From: JACCXG01 sp963834305
Lineage (GTDB): Bacteria; Acidobacteriota; Vicinamibacteria; Vicinamibacterales; 2-12-FULL-66-21
DNA length: 64,000 nucleotides
NCBI GenBank assembly: GCA_963834305.1
Contig: CAWIAX010000002.1
Span: forward strand, 2,480,001-2,544,000
Reading direction: 5' to 3'
Position numbers and translations under genes: made by a program. The notes under the pieces are model-generated. The model searched no databases, had not been told where the DNA came from, and saw only the letters and a list, made by a program, of their open reading frames with translations. Positions 1-11,186 of this stretch are shown one piece after another. Within the stretch, counting starts at the first letter, position 1. Each line of letters begins with the position of its first letter.

Positions 1-1708
1 ATCGTGCGATAGCGTCCGCCGAGCGCCATCAGCTCGTCGTGCGTCCCGAGCTCGATGACGCGGCCGTGCTCGAGCACGCAGATGCGGTCGGCATGGCGCA
101 CGGTCGAGAAACGGTGCGAGATGAGGATCGTCGTGCAGTGGCGCGTCGCGCGACAGGATGCGGTCGAAGATCTCCGCTTCACCGCGAACGTCGAGCTGCG
201 CGGTCGGCTCGTCGAGCAGCACGACGCCGGCGCCGAGCTGCACGGCGGCAAGCGCGCGGGCCAGCGCGATGCGCTGCCACTGGCCGCCCGACAGGTCGGT
301 GCCGCCCGTCGTAGCCGCGCGCCAGCACCGTGTCGAGCGCCGCCAGGTCCGCCGCCCCGGCGGCGGCCAGTGCGCTGCGCACCACGTCGTCCGGCGCACC
401 GGCCGGCGCGACGTTGTCGCGCAGCGGCAGCTCGAAGCGGGTGAAGTCCTGGAAGACGGCGGTGACACGCGCGCCGCCACGCCTCGAGCGAGAGGTCCCG
501 CAGATCGACGCCATCGATCTCGATGGCCCCCGACTGCGGATCGTAGAAGCGGCACAGGAGCTTCGCCAGCGTGGTCTTGCCGGCGCCGTTCTGGCCGACG
601 ATGGCGAGGGAGGAGCCGGCGGGAATCGTGAGATCGAGCCCGTCGAGGACGGCGCCGCCGCCGGGATAGGCGAACGTCACGTCACGGAAGCGGATCTCGC
701 GGGCCGGCATCCCGTCGGCCGGACGGCTGCCGGGCCGGAGCGCGCCGGCGGGCGCCATCGCCGCTTCGAGACGCAGCACGGCGCCCACCGGGGCCGCGGC
801 GCCATCGAGCGCCCAGTTCAAGCCGCCGAACGCAATCATCGACACGCCGACGGCGCTCTGCACGAACACCACGGCGCGCGCCAGGCTCAACTCGCCCGAA
901 CTGACGGCGGCCGCAAGAGACCAGAAGACCAGGACGTTGCCGGCTGCCGACGAGCAGCAGGCTCCAGGCGACCGGCCGCTCGCGCAGCCGGGTCGCCTCG
1001 TACTGCAGCGCGTGGAGATGCGTGCGCCGGGCGATGAAGCGGTCGATGGTCCAGCGGCGCGAGGCCGAAGAGGCGGAGCTCCTTGGCCGGCGCCGGATCC
1101 ACGGCAAGACGGTAGGCGTAGTCGGCGTCGCGCTGGGCGGCGCGCACCTCGTCGGTGTTGCGGTCGCGCCAGATCGCACTCTCGCGCAGCAGCCAGTGCG
1201 TCGCCAGCCAGGCGCCGCCCAGGACGAGCGGCGCCCACCACGCGTAGGCGAAGAGCACCGCCGCGCACGCGAGGCCGCCGATCAGCTCGACGAGGCCGCT
1301 GGCGATGAAGTCCATCGGAGATGTACAGCGGCGGGCCGGTCATGCCGAGGTCGAACTCGCGCGCGACGGTCAGGTCGGTCGTCAGCGCCGGGTCCTCGAG
1401 GTGGCCCATCCCCGGCGGACGCACGCAGGCCTCGGTCAGCCGGTCGTAGAGCCAGGCGGCGGTGCGGTCGCCGAGGTTGGCGCTGACCGCCTGGTGGATC
1501 GGCGTGAGCACCTGGAGGAGGATGAAGACGCCGCCGGCGGCGGCGAGGGGACCTGCCAGGCTGTCGCCCTGCTGCACCGCGCCGACGAGGGCGCCCATGG
1601 CGATGGCGAACAGCGCCGGCAGCACGCCGCGCAGGACGAGGATCGCCCACCACGCGCCCGCCAGGAGGCGGTCGGCCTCTGGCAGGGCGGCAAAGAACTG
1701 CCACTCAT
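1..1708 (-). pseudogene. ABC transporter, fused permease and ATPase (frameshifted, C-terminus beyond window edge)
   Basis: This reads as a type I ABC exporter half-transporter whose reading frame is broken several times. The permease part includes the segment FIASGLVELIGGLACAAVLF near 1250-1310. The ATPase part contains VGQNGAGKTTLAKLLCRFYD (Walker A, near 590), VTAVFQDFTRFELPLRDNV (Q-loop, near 450), LSGGQWQRIALARAL (signature, near 280), VLLDEPTAQLD (Walker B, near 215) and ILISHRFSTVRHADR (H-loop, near 110), in family order but in different frames. I place frame changes near 135, 300, 495, 945, 1085 and 1318. The only ATG at the 5' end (1708) is one base out of frame with the body, so the start is doubtful. 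The substrate is unknown. The gene is co-directional with the three genes upstream. It is either a decayed gene or a gene with sequencing indels; the intact order of motifs favours the latter. Confidence 0.8.
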
Positions 1709-1778
1709 TGCGCGCACGCAGACGTCCGGGCAGGGGAGCCTCGGGGGGATTCTACTGCGGGGGCGACGCGCCTGCCCG

Positions 1779-3893
<2,115 letters not shown>

Positions 3894-4055
3894 TGCGCCG
3901 ACAGATTGCTACTTCCCTGCCATCGCCGCCGGGCCGGCCGGCGGTGGAAAACCTAGGGAATTCTCACAGCTCTTCGGCGGCTCCCCGAACGGATGAGCGG
4001 GAAAGTGGGCACGGTTTCTTCGAAATTACACACCGCTGCAATACGAGCATCAGCG

Positions 4056-4952
4056 TCAGCGCTTCACCGTAATCTGGATGAGCTTACGGAACTTCACGGG
4101 GTAGCCGTTGAAGGTCGCCGGCTGGTAGCGCCAGTCGCGGGCCGCAGCCATCAGCTGGCTGTCGTAGTGCGGGTGGATGGAGGCCCGCATGGTCATGGCG
4201 ACCACCCGTCCCTGCTCGTCGATCGTGACTTCCATCTGGCCGACCGGCTTGGCCATCGTGATGACGCTGACCGGGACCTTGGGAATGTCCTGGCGAACGG
4301 AGGTCGGCGCCACCACGCCGCGGTCGTCGGAGCCGAAGACCTTGCCGGGCTCGGGGACGGCTGGCGCCGGCGGGGCCACGGGAGCGGCGGCGACCACCGG
4401 GACGGGGGCGGGGGGCGGCGGCGGGGCCGCAGCCTTGGCGCTGAGCTCGAGGAACCCGACGGTGAGCATGCGCAGGTCGCGCAGCTTCCCGCCGGTGTCC
4501 GGGTCGTCGATCAGCCCGAGGACGGTGCGGAACTGCCCCTCGGCGGCGGCCCAGTCGTGACGGTCGTAGGACGCCTTCGCGGCCGCGTAGCGGCTGGCGG
4601 CAATTTCTGGCAGCAGCCGGCGGCGGACGTCGGTGAAGGTCGCGCGCACGCGGGGGGACGCATCGGACTCGGCCGGCTGGTAGGTCGGGTCGGCGGTCAC
4701 CACCGCCGCGATGGCGGTTTCGGCTTCGCTCGCACGCCCGAGCGCGAGCAGGCAGAGCGACCGGTACTGCTCGACCGACTTGTAGTCGGTCTGGTCACCA
4801 CTGCGCAGGCCGTTGAGCACCGTCAGCGCCTCATCGTAGCGCGCCGACGCGTAGAGGTCCTTCGCCGCCCCGAGGGGACCCGCGTCGAACTGCGCCGCTG
4901 CGGGCGCCGCCAGCCCCATGGCCAATACGAATGCCGCACCAAACCTCTTCAT
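4056..4952 (-). CDS. Secreted TPR-like protein with C-terminal TonB-type domain
   Basis: 298 residues. The N-terminus MKRFGAAFVLAMGLAAPAAA is a signal peptide. Residues 25-170 are helical and TPR-like (AAKDLYASARYDEALTVLN, then SYDRHDWAAAEGQFRTVLG). A Pro/Ala/Val-rich linker follows at about 175-205. Residues 215-298 match the energy-transducer TonB C-terminal fold (GQMEVTIDEQGRVVAMTMR, AARDWRYQPATFNGYPVKFR). It lacks the usual N-terminal TonB transmembrane anchor and is predicted to be exported, so a classical energising TonB is unlikely. It may instead act as a periplasmic adaptor. It lies 59 bp downstream of the PEGA pseudokinase gene on the same strand, so co-transcription is plausible. 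Confidence 0.8.
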   Translation of the reverse strand: MKRFGAAFVLAMGLAAPAAAQFDAGPLGAAKDLYASARYDEALTVLNGLRSGDQTDYKSVEQYRSLCLLALGRASEAETAIAAVVTADPTYQPAESDASPRVRATFTDVRRRLLPEIAASRYAAAKASYDRHDWAAAEGQFRTVLGLIDDPDTGGKLRDLRMLTVGFLELSAKAAAPPPPPAPVPVVAAAPVAPPAPAVPEPGKVFGSDDRGVVAPTSVRQDIPKVPVSVITMAKPVGQMEVTIDEQGRVVAMTMRASIHPHYDSQLMAAARDWRYQPATFNGYPVKFRKLIQITVKR

Positions 4953-5011
4953 GACTCACCCTCTGCTCTGACAGGACGCGGGACCACGGGCGCCGCCGGA
5001 CACCGGCCGCG

Positions 5012-7258
5012 CTATTTCATCGAGACGCTGAGCCTCACCGGCGCCGCGGCGCTCACGGAGATGGCGTGGCGCTTCTCGCCGAACTCCGGGTGGCGGAACA
5101 CGATCTCGTGCGGGCCGATGGGCACCTCGAGGTTGCCGAGCGGCGTATCGCCGACGCGGCGGCCATCGATCCACACTTCGGCCCACGGGGCCGCGTTCAG
5201 GTTCACGACCCCCTTGGGCAGGTCGATGGTGATGTCGGCGACCTTGCCGGGAGGCACCTGCACGGTCCGCGTCTCGCGGTAGCCGAGCGCCTGGTTCACG
5301 AGCTCGAGCGAGTGCCGCCCGGCCGCCACCATCACGCGATCGGTTTCGGTCGTGCCGAGCAGCTTGCCGTCTTCGCGGATCTCGACGGTGAAGGGAACCT
5401 TGACGCTGATCCAGCCCGACACCGGACCTTCCGTCGCGCCGCCGGCGACCGGCGCCACCAGCGAGGCGGTCGTCCCAGCCAGGACCTTGACGACATGCCG
5501 CGAGCTGCCGCTCTCGTTCTCGAGAACGACGGTGTGGTCGCCGGGCTGCAGCCCGTCGAGCGTGATCGGCGACACGCCGCGCGCGACGCCGTCGACGCTG
5601 ACCCTGGCGCCGGCCGGCTGCGAGTGCACGACGAGCATGCCGGTCAGCGGCGTATCCGCGAACTCGAGGTACTGCGAAATCTGCCCGCCGGCCGGGATCT
5701 GCAGCGGAATGACGCGCGGGGTGCCGCGGCCGCGCAGCTCGAGGATGTGGGATCCGGCGGGCAGCGAGAGCGAGCTCGGCGTCATGCCGCGGCTCTCGCC
5801 GTCGATGAACACTTCAACGCCCGCGGGGTTCGACTGCACGACGAGCGTCCCGAGGCTGGGCGCGGCCGCCGTGGCGGGGGCGCCGGCGGACATCTGGCTG
5901 GCGTAATACCCGCCGCCGCCGATCGCCAGAACGGCAACGGCGGCCGCGATGAGCCGCGTGCGCGACTTCGCCGGCGGTCCGGCATGGCTGCCGGCGGCAG
6001 ATCCGTGCGCCGCGCCAGCCGCCTCGTGCGCTCGATAATCCGCGTCGTGATCGGAGGTGAACGCCTGGTAGAGCGCCTCGGGCTCCCGCTGCGGCGGCGA
6101 CGCCAGCGGCGCAGCGGCCGCCTGGCGAACCGGCGCCGGGCGCAGGTCCTCGACGGGGATCAAGTCGGCCAGCGACGGCGTCGTCTCGAGCACGGACGCG
6201 GCGTCGGCGGGCAGCGGCGCGGCCACGGGCGCCGGCGCGGCCTGACGCGGCCCGTCGGCCGCAGCGGCGACGCGGAGCGGCTGCGGCACCGTCGCCACAG
6301 GGGGCGGCGCCATCGACAGCGCGGGGACCGCGGCCGGGGGCGGGTCGATGGCCTCGAGCATGGCGCTGCTGTACTGCGCCAGGAAGGTATCGAGCGCCAC
6401 CGGCGCCGGCAGATAAGAGGCGTCGCTCGCCAGGGTCTCTTCGAGCGCGGCGAGTGCCTCTGGCGCCGACGCGAAGGCGCGACGCACGTCGAGCTGCAAT
6501 GTACGCCCGAGCCAGTTGCGGAACTCGGCCGACAGCGGCCGTTCGTCGCCGAGCGGCGAGCGCTCGCGCGCCTGCGCCAGCAGCTGCGGAATGGCGTGCG
6601 GGAACTCGTCGGCGGTCAGCGGGCGGCCAAGCACGAGCGAGAGCGCCGTGATGCCGATGCCGTTCACGTCGGCCCGATGGTCGAAGCGGGCGGGGCCAGC
6701 CGACGCCGGCAGCGCCACGCGGAGCTCCTGCCACAGCCGCTCGCGGCCGAACTGCAGCTGCTCGACGGCCGAACCGGCGACATGCTCCACGATCACCAGG
6801 CGCGCGTGCGGTGTGACGACGAGCCGCTCGGGCGCGATCAGTCCGTGCGACGCGTCGCGCGCGTTCTCGTGCAGCAGCGCCACCGCCGGCACGAGCTGGC
6901 GGATCAGGCAGAGCGCGGCGTTGGTATCGAGCTGGATGCCGCGCTGGTGCGCCACCCGGAGGATCTCCGAGAGCCGCGTGCCCTCCACGTGGTCCGACAC
7001 GACAGCCAGGGTCCCGTTGGCCTGTCCGCGATCGACCCGGCGGACGCGGGCGTAGTAGGCGTGGCGAAAGTTCATCAGCCGCGCCGTGCGCTCGCGCAGC
7101 GCGAACTCGAACGACGGCACCGCGGTCAGGGCCGGCCGCAGCCTGAGAATCTGCAGCAGTTCGCCGGTGGTCGCATCGGCCACGACCACCCGCTCCCCGA
7201 GGCCATCGGCAAAGACCGGTGCTTCCGCGCGATCGACAGAAGAGGATGCGACATTCAT
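5012..7258 (-). CDS. Pseudokinase / single TM / multi-PEGA domain protein
   Basis: 748 residues. Residues 1-290 have the layout of a protein-kinase fold (DHVEGTRLSEILRVAHQRGI hinge region, ALLHENARDASHGLIAPERL at the catalytic-loop position), but HRDxKPxN is replaced by HGLIAPERL and no DFG is visible where VIVEHV stands. It is therefore probably catalytically dead. A low-complexity Ala/Pro region follows. One membrane helix lies at about 433-456 (LIAAAVAVLAIGGGGYY). Residues about 466-748 carry four PEGA-type repeats (LVVQSNPAGVEVFIDG, LVVHSQPAGARVSVDG, SVKVPFTVEIREDG, NLNAAPWAEVWIDG). PEGA domains are extracytoplasmic surface domains in this phylum. It heads a minus-strand group with the TonB-C and RodZ/TolB-like genes. 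The ATG at 7258 follows a 245-bp divergent gap. Confidence 0.82.
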   Translation of the reverse strand: MNVASSSVDRAEAPVFADGLGERVVVADATTGELLQILRLRPALTAVPSFEFALRERTARLMNFRHAYYARVRRVDRGQANGTLAVVSDHVEGTRLSEILRVAHQRGIQLDTNAALCLIRQLVPAVALLHENARDASHGLIAPERLVVTPHARLVIVEHVAGSAVEQLQFGRERLWQELRVALPASAGPARFDHRADVNGIGITALSLVLGRPLTADEFPHAIPQLLAQARERSPLGDERPLSAEFRNWLGRTLQLDVRRAFASAPEALAALEETLASDASYLPAPVALDTFLAQYSSAMLEAIDPPPAAVPALSMAPPPVATVPQPLRVAAAADGPRQAAPAPVAAPLPADAASVLETTPSLADLIPVEDLRPAPVRQAAAAPLASPPQREPEALYQAFTSDHDADYRAHEAAGAAHGSAAGSHAGPPAKSRTRLIAAAVAVLAIGGGGYYASQMSAGAPATAAAPSLGTLVVQSNPAGVEVFIDGESRGMTPSSLSLPAGSHILELRGRGTPRVIPLQIPAGGQISQYLEFADTPLTGMLVVHSQPAGARVSVDGVARGVSPITLDGLQPGDHTVVLENESGSSRHVVKVLAGTTASLVAPVAGGATEGPVSGWISVKVPFTVEIREDGKLLGTTETDRVMVAAGRHSLELVNQALGYRETRTVQVPPGKVADITIDLPKGVVNLNAAPWAEVWIDGRRVGDTPLGNLEVPIGPHEIVFRHPEFGEKRHAISVSAAAPVRLSVSMK

Positions 7259-7503
7259 TTTTGTTGACCCGAAGACCGCCAGTGCAACCCTCAGACCACC
7301 GCCGGCCGTATGCGCGCGCCGGTCCCCAAGTGCATATTTCCCAACAACTCGCCGCCTCGCGACCCGCCGCCCGCAGGCGCGTGCTTTACAAGGCTGTCCC
7401 GCAAAACGCGATTCTGTAATGGGCCGGCGGCGCGGACGCCACGGCCGTCCTGGCTTCGGCTATTCTTCTGGTTGCACACCTGAAACACCCTGAGGAGCAC
7501 GCG
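7259..7503. other. Divergent intergenic region, no gene seen
   Basis: 245 bp between the minus-strand PEGA pseudokinase and the plus-strand M28 peptidase. It must carry promoters for both directions. I see only a weak -10-like TATTCT at 7461-7466 without a convincing -35, and the ribosome binding site GAGGAG just before 7504. No hairpin or small ORF stood out. Confidence 0.5.
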
Positions 7504-9114
7504 ATGAGATGTACGCATGGGCGGCGGCCGCTCCTGGCCGGCGCCGCCTTCGCCGTCGGACTGGCGCTCGCGCCGGTCGCGGCCCAGCCGGCCGCGGAGA
7601 AGGTCGACTACGACGCGATTCACCGGATCAAGGAGGAGGGCTTCCAGCGCTCCCGGATCATGGAGATCGCGAGCTGGCTCACCGACGTGTACGGGCCACG
7701 GCTGACCAACTCGCCGGGGTTCCGCAAGGCGGGCGACTGGGCGGTCAAGGAGATGACGTCGTGGGGCCTGGCCAACGCCCGGCTCGCGCCGTTTCCCTTC
7801 GGACGCGGCTGGGCGAACGAGACGTTCGCCATGACCGCGGCAACGCCCGGCGGCCGGTTCCCGGTGATCGGCATGGCCACCGCGTGGACGCCGGGAACGG
7901 ATGGCGCGGTCTCCGGCGATGCGGTGCTGGCGGTGATCGAGTCCGACGAGGACATCGCGCGCTACAAGGGCAAGTTGCGGGGCAAGGTCGTGCTCGCCCA
8001 GGCGATGCGCGACGTGCCGGCGCTGTGGATCGCACCCGCCTCCCGCTACACCGCGGCGGAGCTCGAGGCGCTGCGCGGCGACACCAGCGCCTCGCCGCAG
8101 CGCGGCCGCGGCGGGCGGGCCGGCGGCCCGGGACGCCAGGGGGGCCCCGCCACGCCGTCGTTCGCCCAGCGCCGGGAGACGTTCTTCAAGGACGAAGGGG
8201 TACTCGCCACGGTCGTTCCCGGCCGCGGCGACGGCGGCACGGTCTTCGTCAGCGGCGGCGCCGCCGGCCGCGCGCCTGACGCCGAACCCGGCCTGCCCGC
8301 CGTGGTCATCGCCGTCGAGCACTACGGCCGCATCGTCCGCACCCTGCAGAAGGAGATGCCGGTCAGGCTCGATTTCGAGATCAGGAACACCTTCTCCGAC
8401 GACTCCCCGGCCTTCAACATCGTGGCCGACCTGCCGGGGACGGACAAGGCGGGCGAGGTCGTGATGCTCGGCGCCCACTTCGATTCGTGGCACGGCGCGA
8501 CCGGCGCCACCGACAATGCCGCCGGGTCGGCGGTGATGATGGAAGCCATGCGCATCCTCAAGAAGAGCGGCGTGACGCTGCGCCGCACGGTGCGGATCGG
8601 GCTCTGGGGCGGCGAGGAGCAGGGCCTGCTCGGATCGCGCGCCTACGTCGGCGAGCACTTTGCCGACGTCCAGGGCATGGCGCTGAAGCCGGCGCACGCG
8701 AACCTCTCCGCCTACTTCAATCTCGACAACGGCACCGGCGCGATTCGCGGCATCTACCTCCAGGGCAACGAGGCCGCCGCGCCGATCTTCGCGGCCTGGA
8801 TGGACCCGCTGCGCAGCCTCGGCATGACGACGCTGAGCATCCGGAACACGGGAGGCACGGACCACCTGGCGTTCGATCGCGTCGGGCTGCCGGGTTTCCA
8901 GTTCATCCAGGACGACGTCGAGTACGGCTCGAGGACGCACCACTCCTCGATGGACGCGTACGAGCGCCTGCAGGAAGAAGACCTGCGCAAGAACGCGGTC
9001 ATCGTTGCCGCCTTCGCCTACCACGCGGCCAACCGCGAGGAGAAGCTGCCGCGGAAGCCGCTGCCGCCGGCGGCCGGCGGCGGCCGCGGGACGGGCACGG
9101 CTGGCGCGCGCTGA
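7504..9114 (+). CDS. Secreted M28-family zinc aminopeptidase with PA-type insert
   Basis: 536 residues with a signal peptide (RRPLLAGAAFAVGLALAPVA). The M28 metal and catalytic motifs are in order: GAHFDSW near residue 324 (His), ATDNAAGSAVM near 335 (bridging Asp), GGEEQGLLGS near 370 (Glu base and ligand), YFNLDNG near 405 (Asp) and THHSSMD near 479 (His). Residues about 120-290 form a PA-like insert that includes a Gly/Arg-rich loop (RGGRAGGPGRQGGP). It probably removes N-terminal residues from peptides in the periplasm or outside the cell. A GAGGAG ribosome binding site 6-7 bases before the ATG supports the start. The C-terminus ends in a Gly/Ala-rich tail. The frame is intact. Confidence 0.92.
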   Translation: MRCTHGRRPLLAGAAFAVGLALAPVAAQPAAEKVDYDAIHRIKEEGFQRSRIMEIASWLTDVYGPRLTNSPGFRKAGDWAVKEMTSWGLANARLAPFPFGRGWANETFAMTAATPGGRFPVIGMATAWTPGTDGAVSGDAVLAVIESDEDIARYKGKLRGKVVLAQAMRDVPALWIAPASRYTAAELEALRGDTSASPQRGRGGRAGGPGRQGGPATPSFAQRRETFFKDEGVLATVVPGRGDGGTVFVSGGAAGRAPDAEPGLPAVVIAVEHYGRIVRTLQKEMPVRLDFEIRNTFSDDSPAFNIVADLPGTDKAGEVVMLGAHFDSWHGATGATDNAAGSAVMMEAMRILKKSGVTLRRTVRIGLWGGEEQGLLGSRAYVGEHFADVQGMALKPAHANLSAYFNLDNGTGAIRGIYLQGNEAAAPIFAAWMDPLRSLGMTTLSIRNTGGTDHLAFDRVGLPGFQFIQDDVEYGSRTHHSSMDAYERLQEEDLRKNAVIVAAFAYHAANREEKLPRKPLPPAAGGGRGTGTAGAR

Positions 9115-9124
9115 GGAAGGGCCG

Positions 9125-11104
9125 CTGCCGCCGCACCAGCCCCGGCCACATCCCCTCGTCGTCCTGGCGCTGTTCACCGCGCTGGCGCTGGCGTGGACGT
9201 GGCCGCTGCCGACCCAACTCGCGGCGCGCATCGCGTTCGACCCCGGCGACCCGTTCCTGAACGCCTGGATCCTGTGGTGGAACGCGCAGGCGGTGCCATT
9301 CACGCCGGAATGGTGGAACCCGCCGATCTTCCATCCCATGCCCGGCGCCCTCGCGCTGTCGGAGCACCTCGCCGGCGTCGGGCTGTTCACGACGCCGCTG
9401 CTGCGCCTGGGGGCCACGCCGGCGCTCGCCTACAACACGGCGCTCCTGCTGTCGGGCACGCTGTCCGGCTTCTTCACCTACCTGCTCCTGCGGCGCCTCA
9501 CCGGGTCCACGCTCGCCGCCATCTGCGGCGGCGTGGCGTACGCGCTGGCGCCGGTGCGGGCGGGCCAGCTGTCCCACCTGCAGGTGCTGACGTCGCAGTG
9601 GCTGCCGCTGATGCTGCTCGGCCTGCATGCGTATGCCGACAGCGGCCGGCGGCGGTGGCTCGCCCTCTTCGGCGCCGCCTGGCTGCTGCAGGCGCTGTCG
9701 AACGGCTACTACCTGCTCTTCGCGCCGATCCTGGTCGTGGCCTGGCTGGCCTGGTTCGCGGCGGCCAGGGGCCGAGGGCGCCCGGCGCTCGAAGTCGCCG
9801 GCGCCTGGGTGCTGGCGTCGATACCGCTGATTCCGGTGCTGCTGAAGTACCGCGAGGTCCACGCGGCGCTCGGGCTGTCGCGCGCCCGCGACGACATCCT
9901 GCAGTTCAGCGCCACGGCCGGATCGTTCCTGAAGCCGCCGCCGATGCTGGCGTTCTGGCCGGAGCGCGCGGTGCCGGCAGTCGAGGACTTCCTGTTCCCG
10001 GGGCTGACCGTCCTGCTCGTTGTCCTGATCGCGATCCCGTTCGTGGCGGCGCGCCGCGGCGGACGCGCGGGCCACTCGCCGCTTGCCGGCACCTTCCTCT
10101 TCTATGTCCTGGCGGCCCTGCTCATGGCTGCGCTGACGCTCGGACCGGTGGGCCCCGGCGACGGCGTCGTGGGATGGCTGAAGCCCTACGAGCCGCTGAT
10201 GTACCTGCCGGGCTTCGACGGGCTGCGCGTGCCGGTCAGGTTTGCCATGCTGATGGCCCTCTGCCTGTCGGTCGCCGCCGGCATCGGGCTGGCGGTGATG
10301 CTGCCGGCGTCGCCGCTGATGCGGATCCTCCTGGCGGCATGCGTCTGCGCCGGGCTGGCCGCGGACGGGGCGATCGAGCCGCTCACCGGATCCCCGCCGC
10401 CCGGGCGGGTGGACCTGCCCGACGCTTCCGCGGCAGCCGTGCTGGAGCTGCCCCCGGACGAGGCGGGGGTCAACGTGAACGCGATGCTCCGCGCCATCTC
10501 GCACAGGCGCCCGCTGGTCAACGGCTACAGCGGCCACGTCCCGCCGCACTACGACATTCTCGGCCAGGCGCTCCGGCGCCAGGATCCTTCGCCGATCGTG
10601 GAGCTCGCCCGGGGACGCCCCCTGCTGCTCCTCGTGGCCGAGCGGCACGACCCGGCCGGCACCTTCCGCCGGCTGGTCGAATCGATCCCCGGCGTGGCCC
10701 GCGGCCACGTCACCAGCGCCGGCACCTCGTATCTGCTGCCGGCGCAGCCGCAGCTGCGGCGGCCTGCCGGAGGGGCGGTGCACCAGGCGGCGGTCACGCT
10801 GCTGCCGCGCGAACACGCGGTCCTCGACCTCGGCGCGCCGCGTGTCGTGCGCGCCCTCGAGTTCCCGCTCGGCCGCCGCTACCCGGAGGTCGGGCGCCGG
10901 TTCGCCATCGAGGTGTCCGGCAACGGGCTCGACTGGACGACGGCATGGGAGGGGTGGACGGGCGGGACCGCCCTCGCCGGCGCGCTCGAGGATCCGGTGC
11001 GGGTCCCGATGCGCTTCGGGCTGCCCGACGTCACGACGCGCTATCTGCGGATCCATCCGGCGCCCGCCTGGCTCGTCCAGGACCTCGTCGTGCGCGGGTT
11101 GTGA
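9125..11104 (+). CDS. Polytopic membrane protein, GT-C-glycosyltransferase-like, with C-terminal discoidin-like domain
   Basis: About 660 residues. The N-terminal two thirds hold ten or so membrane helices (HPLVVLALFTALALAWTWPL, FLFYVLAALLMAALTLGPV, MLMALCLSVAAGIGLAVML). The first periplasmic loop has an acidic pattern (RIAFDPGDPFLNAWILWW) like GT-C or DUF6044-type transferases. The last 120 residues (AVLDLGAPRVVRALEFPLGR to RYLRIHPAPAWLVQDLVV) resemble an F5/8 type C carbohydrate-binding domain. No ATG, GTG or TTG exists in frame near the expected N-terminus. A TTG at 9005 would overlap the peptidase gene by 110 bp, and a CTG at 9125 follows a GAGGAAGGG stretch; I used the latter. It is probably lipid-linked sugar transfer, but the substrate is unknown. 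Confidence 0.7.
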   Translation: MPPHQPRPHPLVVLALFTALALAWTWPLPTQLAARIAFDPGDPFLNAWILWWNAQAVPFTPEWWNPPIFHPMPGALALSEHLAGVGLFTTPLLRLGATPALAYNTALLLSGTLSGFFTYLLLRRLTGSTLAAICGGVAYALAPVRAGQLSHLQVLTSQWLPLMLLGLHAYADSGRRRWLALFGAAWLLQALSNGYYLLFAPILVVAWLAWFAAARGRGRPALEVAGAWVLASIPLIPVLLKYREVHAALGLSRARDDILQFSATAGSFLKPPPMLAFWPERAVPAVEDFLFPGLTVLLVVLIAIPFVAARRGGRAGHSPLAGTFLFYVLAALLMAALTLGPVGPGDGVVGWLKPYEPLMYLPGFDGLRVPVRFAMLMALCLSVAAGIGLAVMLPASPLMRILLAACVCAGLAADGAIEPLTGSPPPGRVDLPDASAAAVLELPPDEAGVNVNAMLRAISHRRPLVNGYSGHVPPHYDILGQALRRQDPSPIVELARGRPLLLLVAERHDPAGTFRRLVESIPGVARGHVTSAGTSYLLPAQPQLRRPAGGAVHQAAVTLLPREHAVLDLGAPRVVRALEFPLGRRYPEVGRRFAIEVSGNGLDWTTAWEGWTGGTALAGALEDPVRVPMRFGLPDVTTRYLRIHPAPAWLVQDLVVRGL

Positions 11105-11186
11105 CAAACGGCGGGGCGGCTGCCGTCTTCGCCGGGACGCCGCCGCGGCCGCGCTAAGATTAGGGTTTCGGGCCTGCTGCTCCGTT

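Noticed and set aside
5066..7267. 733-residue plus-strand ORF opposite the PEGA pseudokinase
   Set aside because: Arg/His/Gly-rich sequence typical of antisense frames in GC-rich genes, with no family motif; the minus strand encodes recognisable domains.
7461..7466. TATTCT as a -10 promoter element
   Set aside because: No acceptable -35 at the right distance, and the promoter consensus for this phylum is uncertain.
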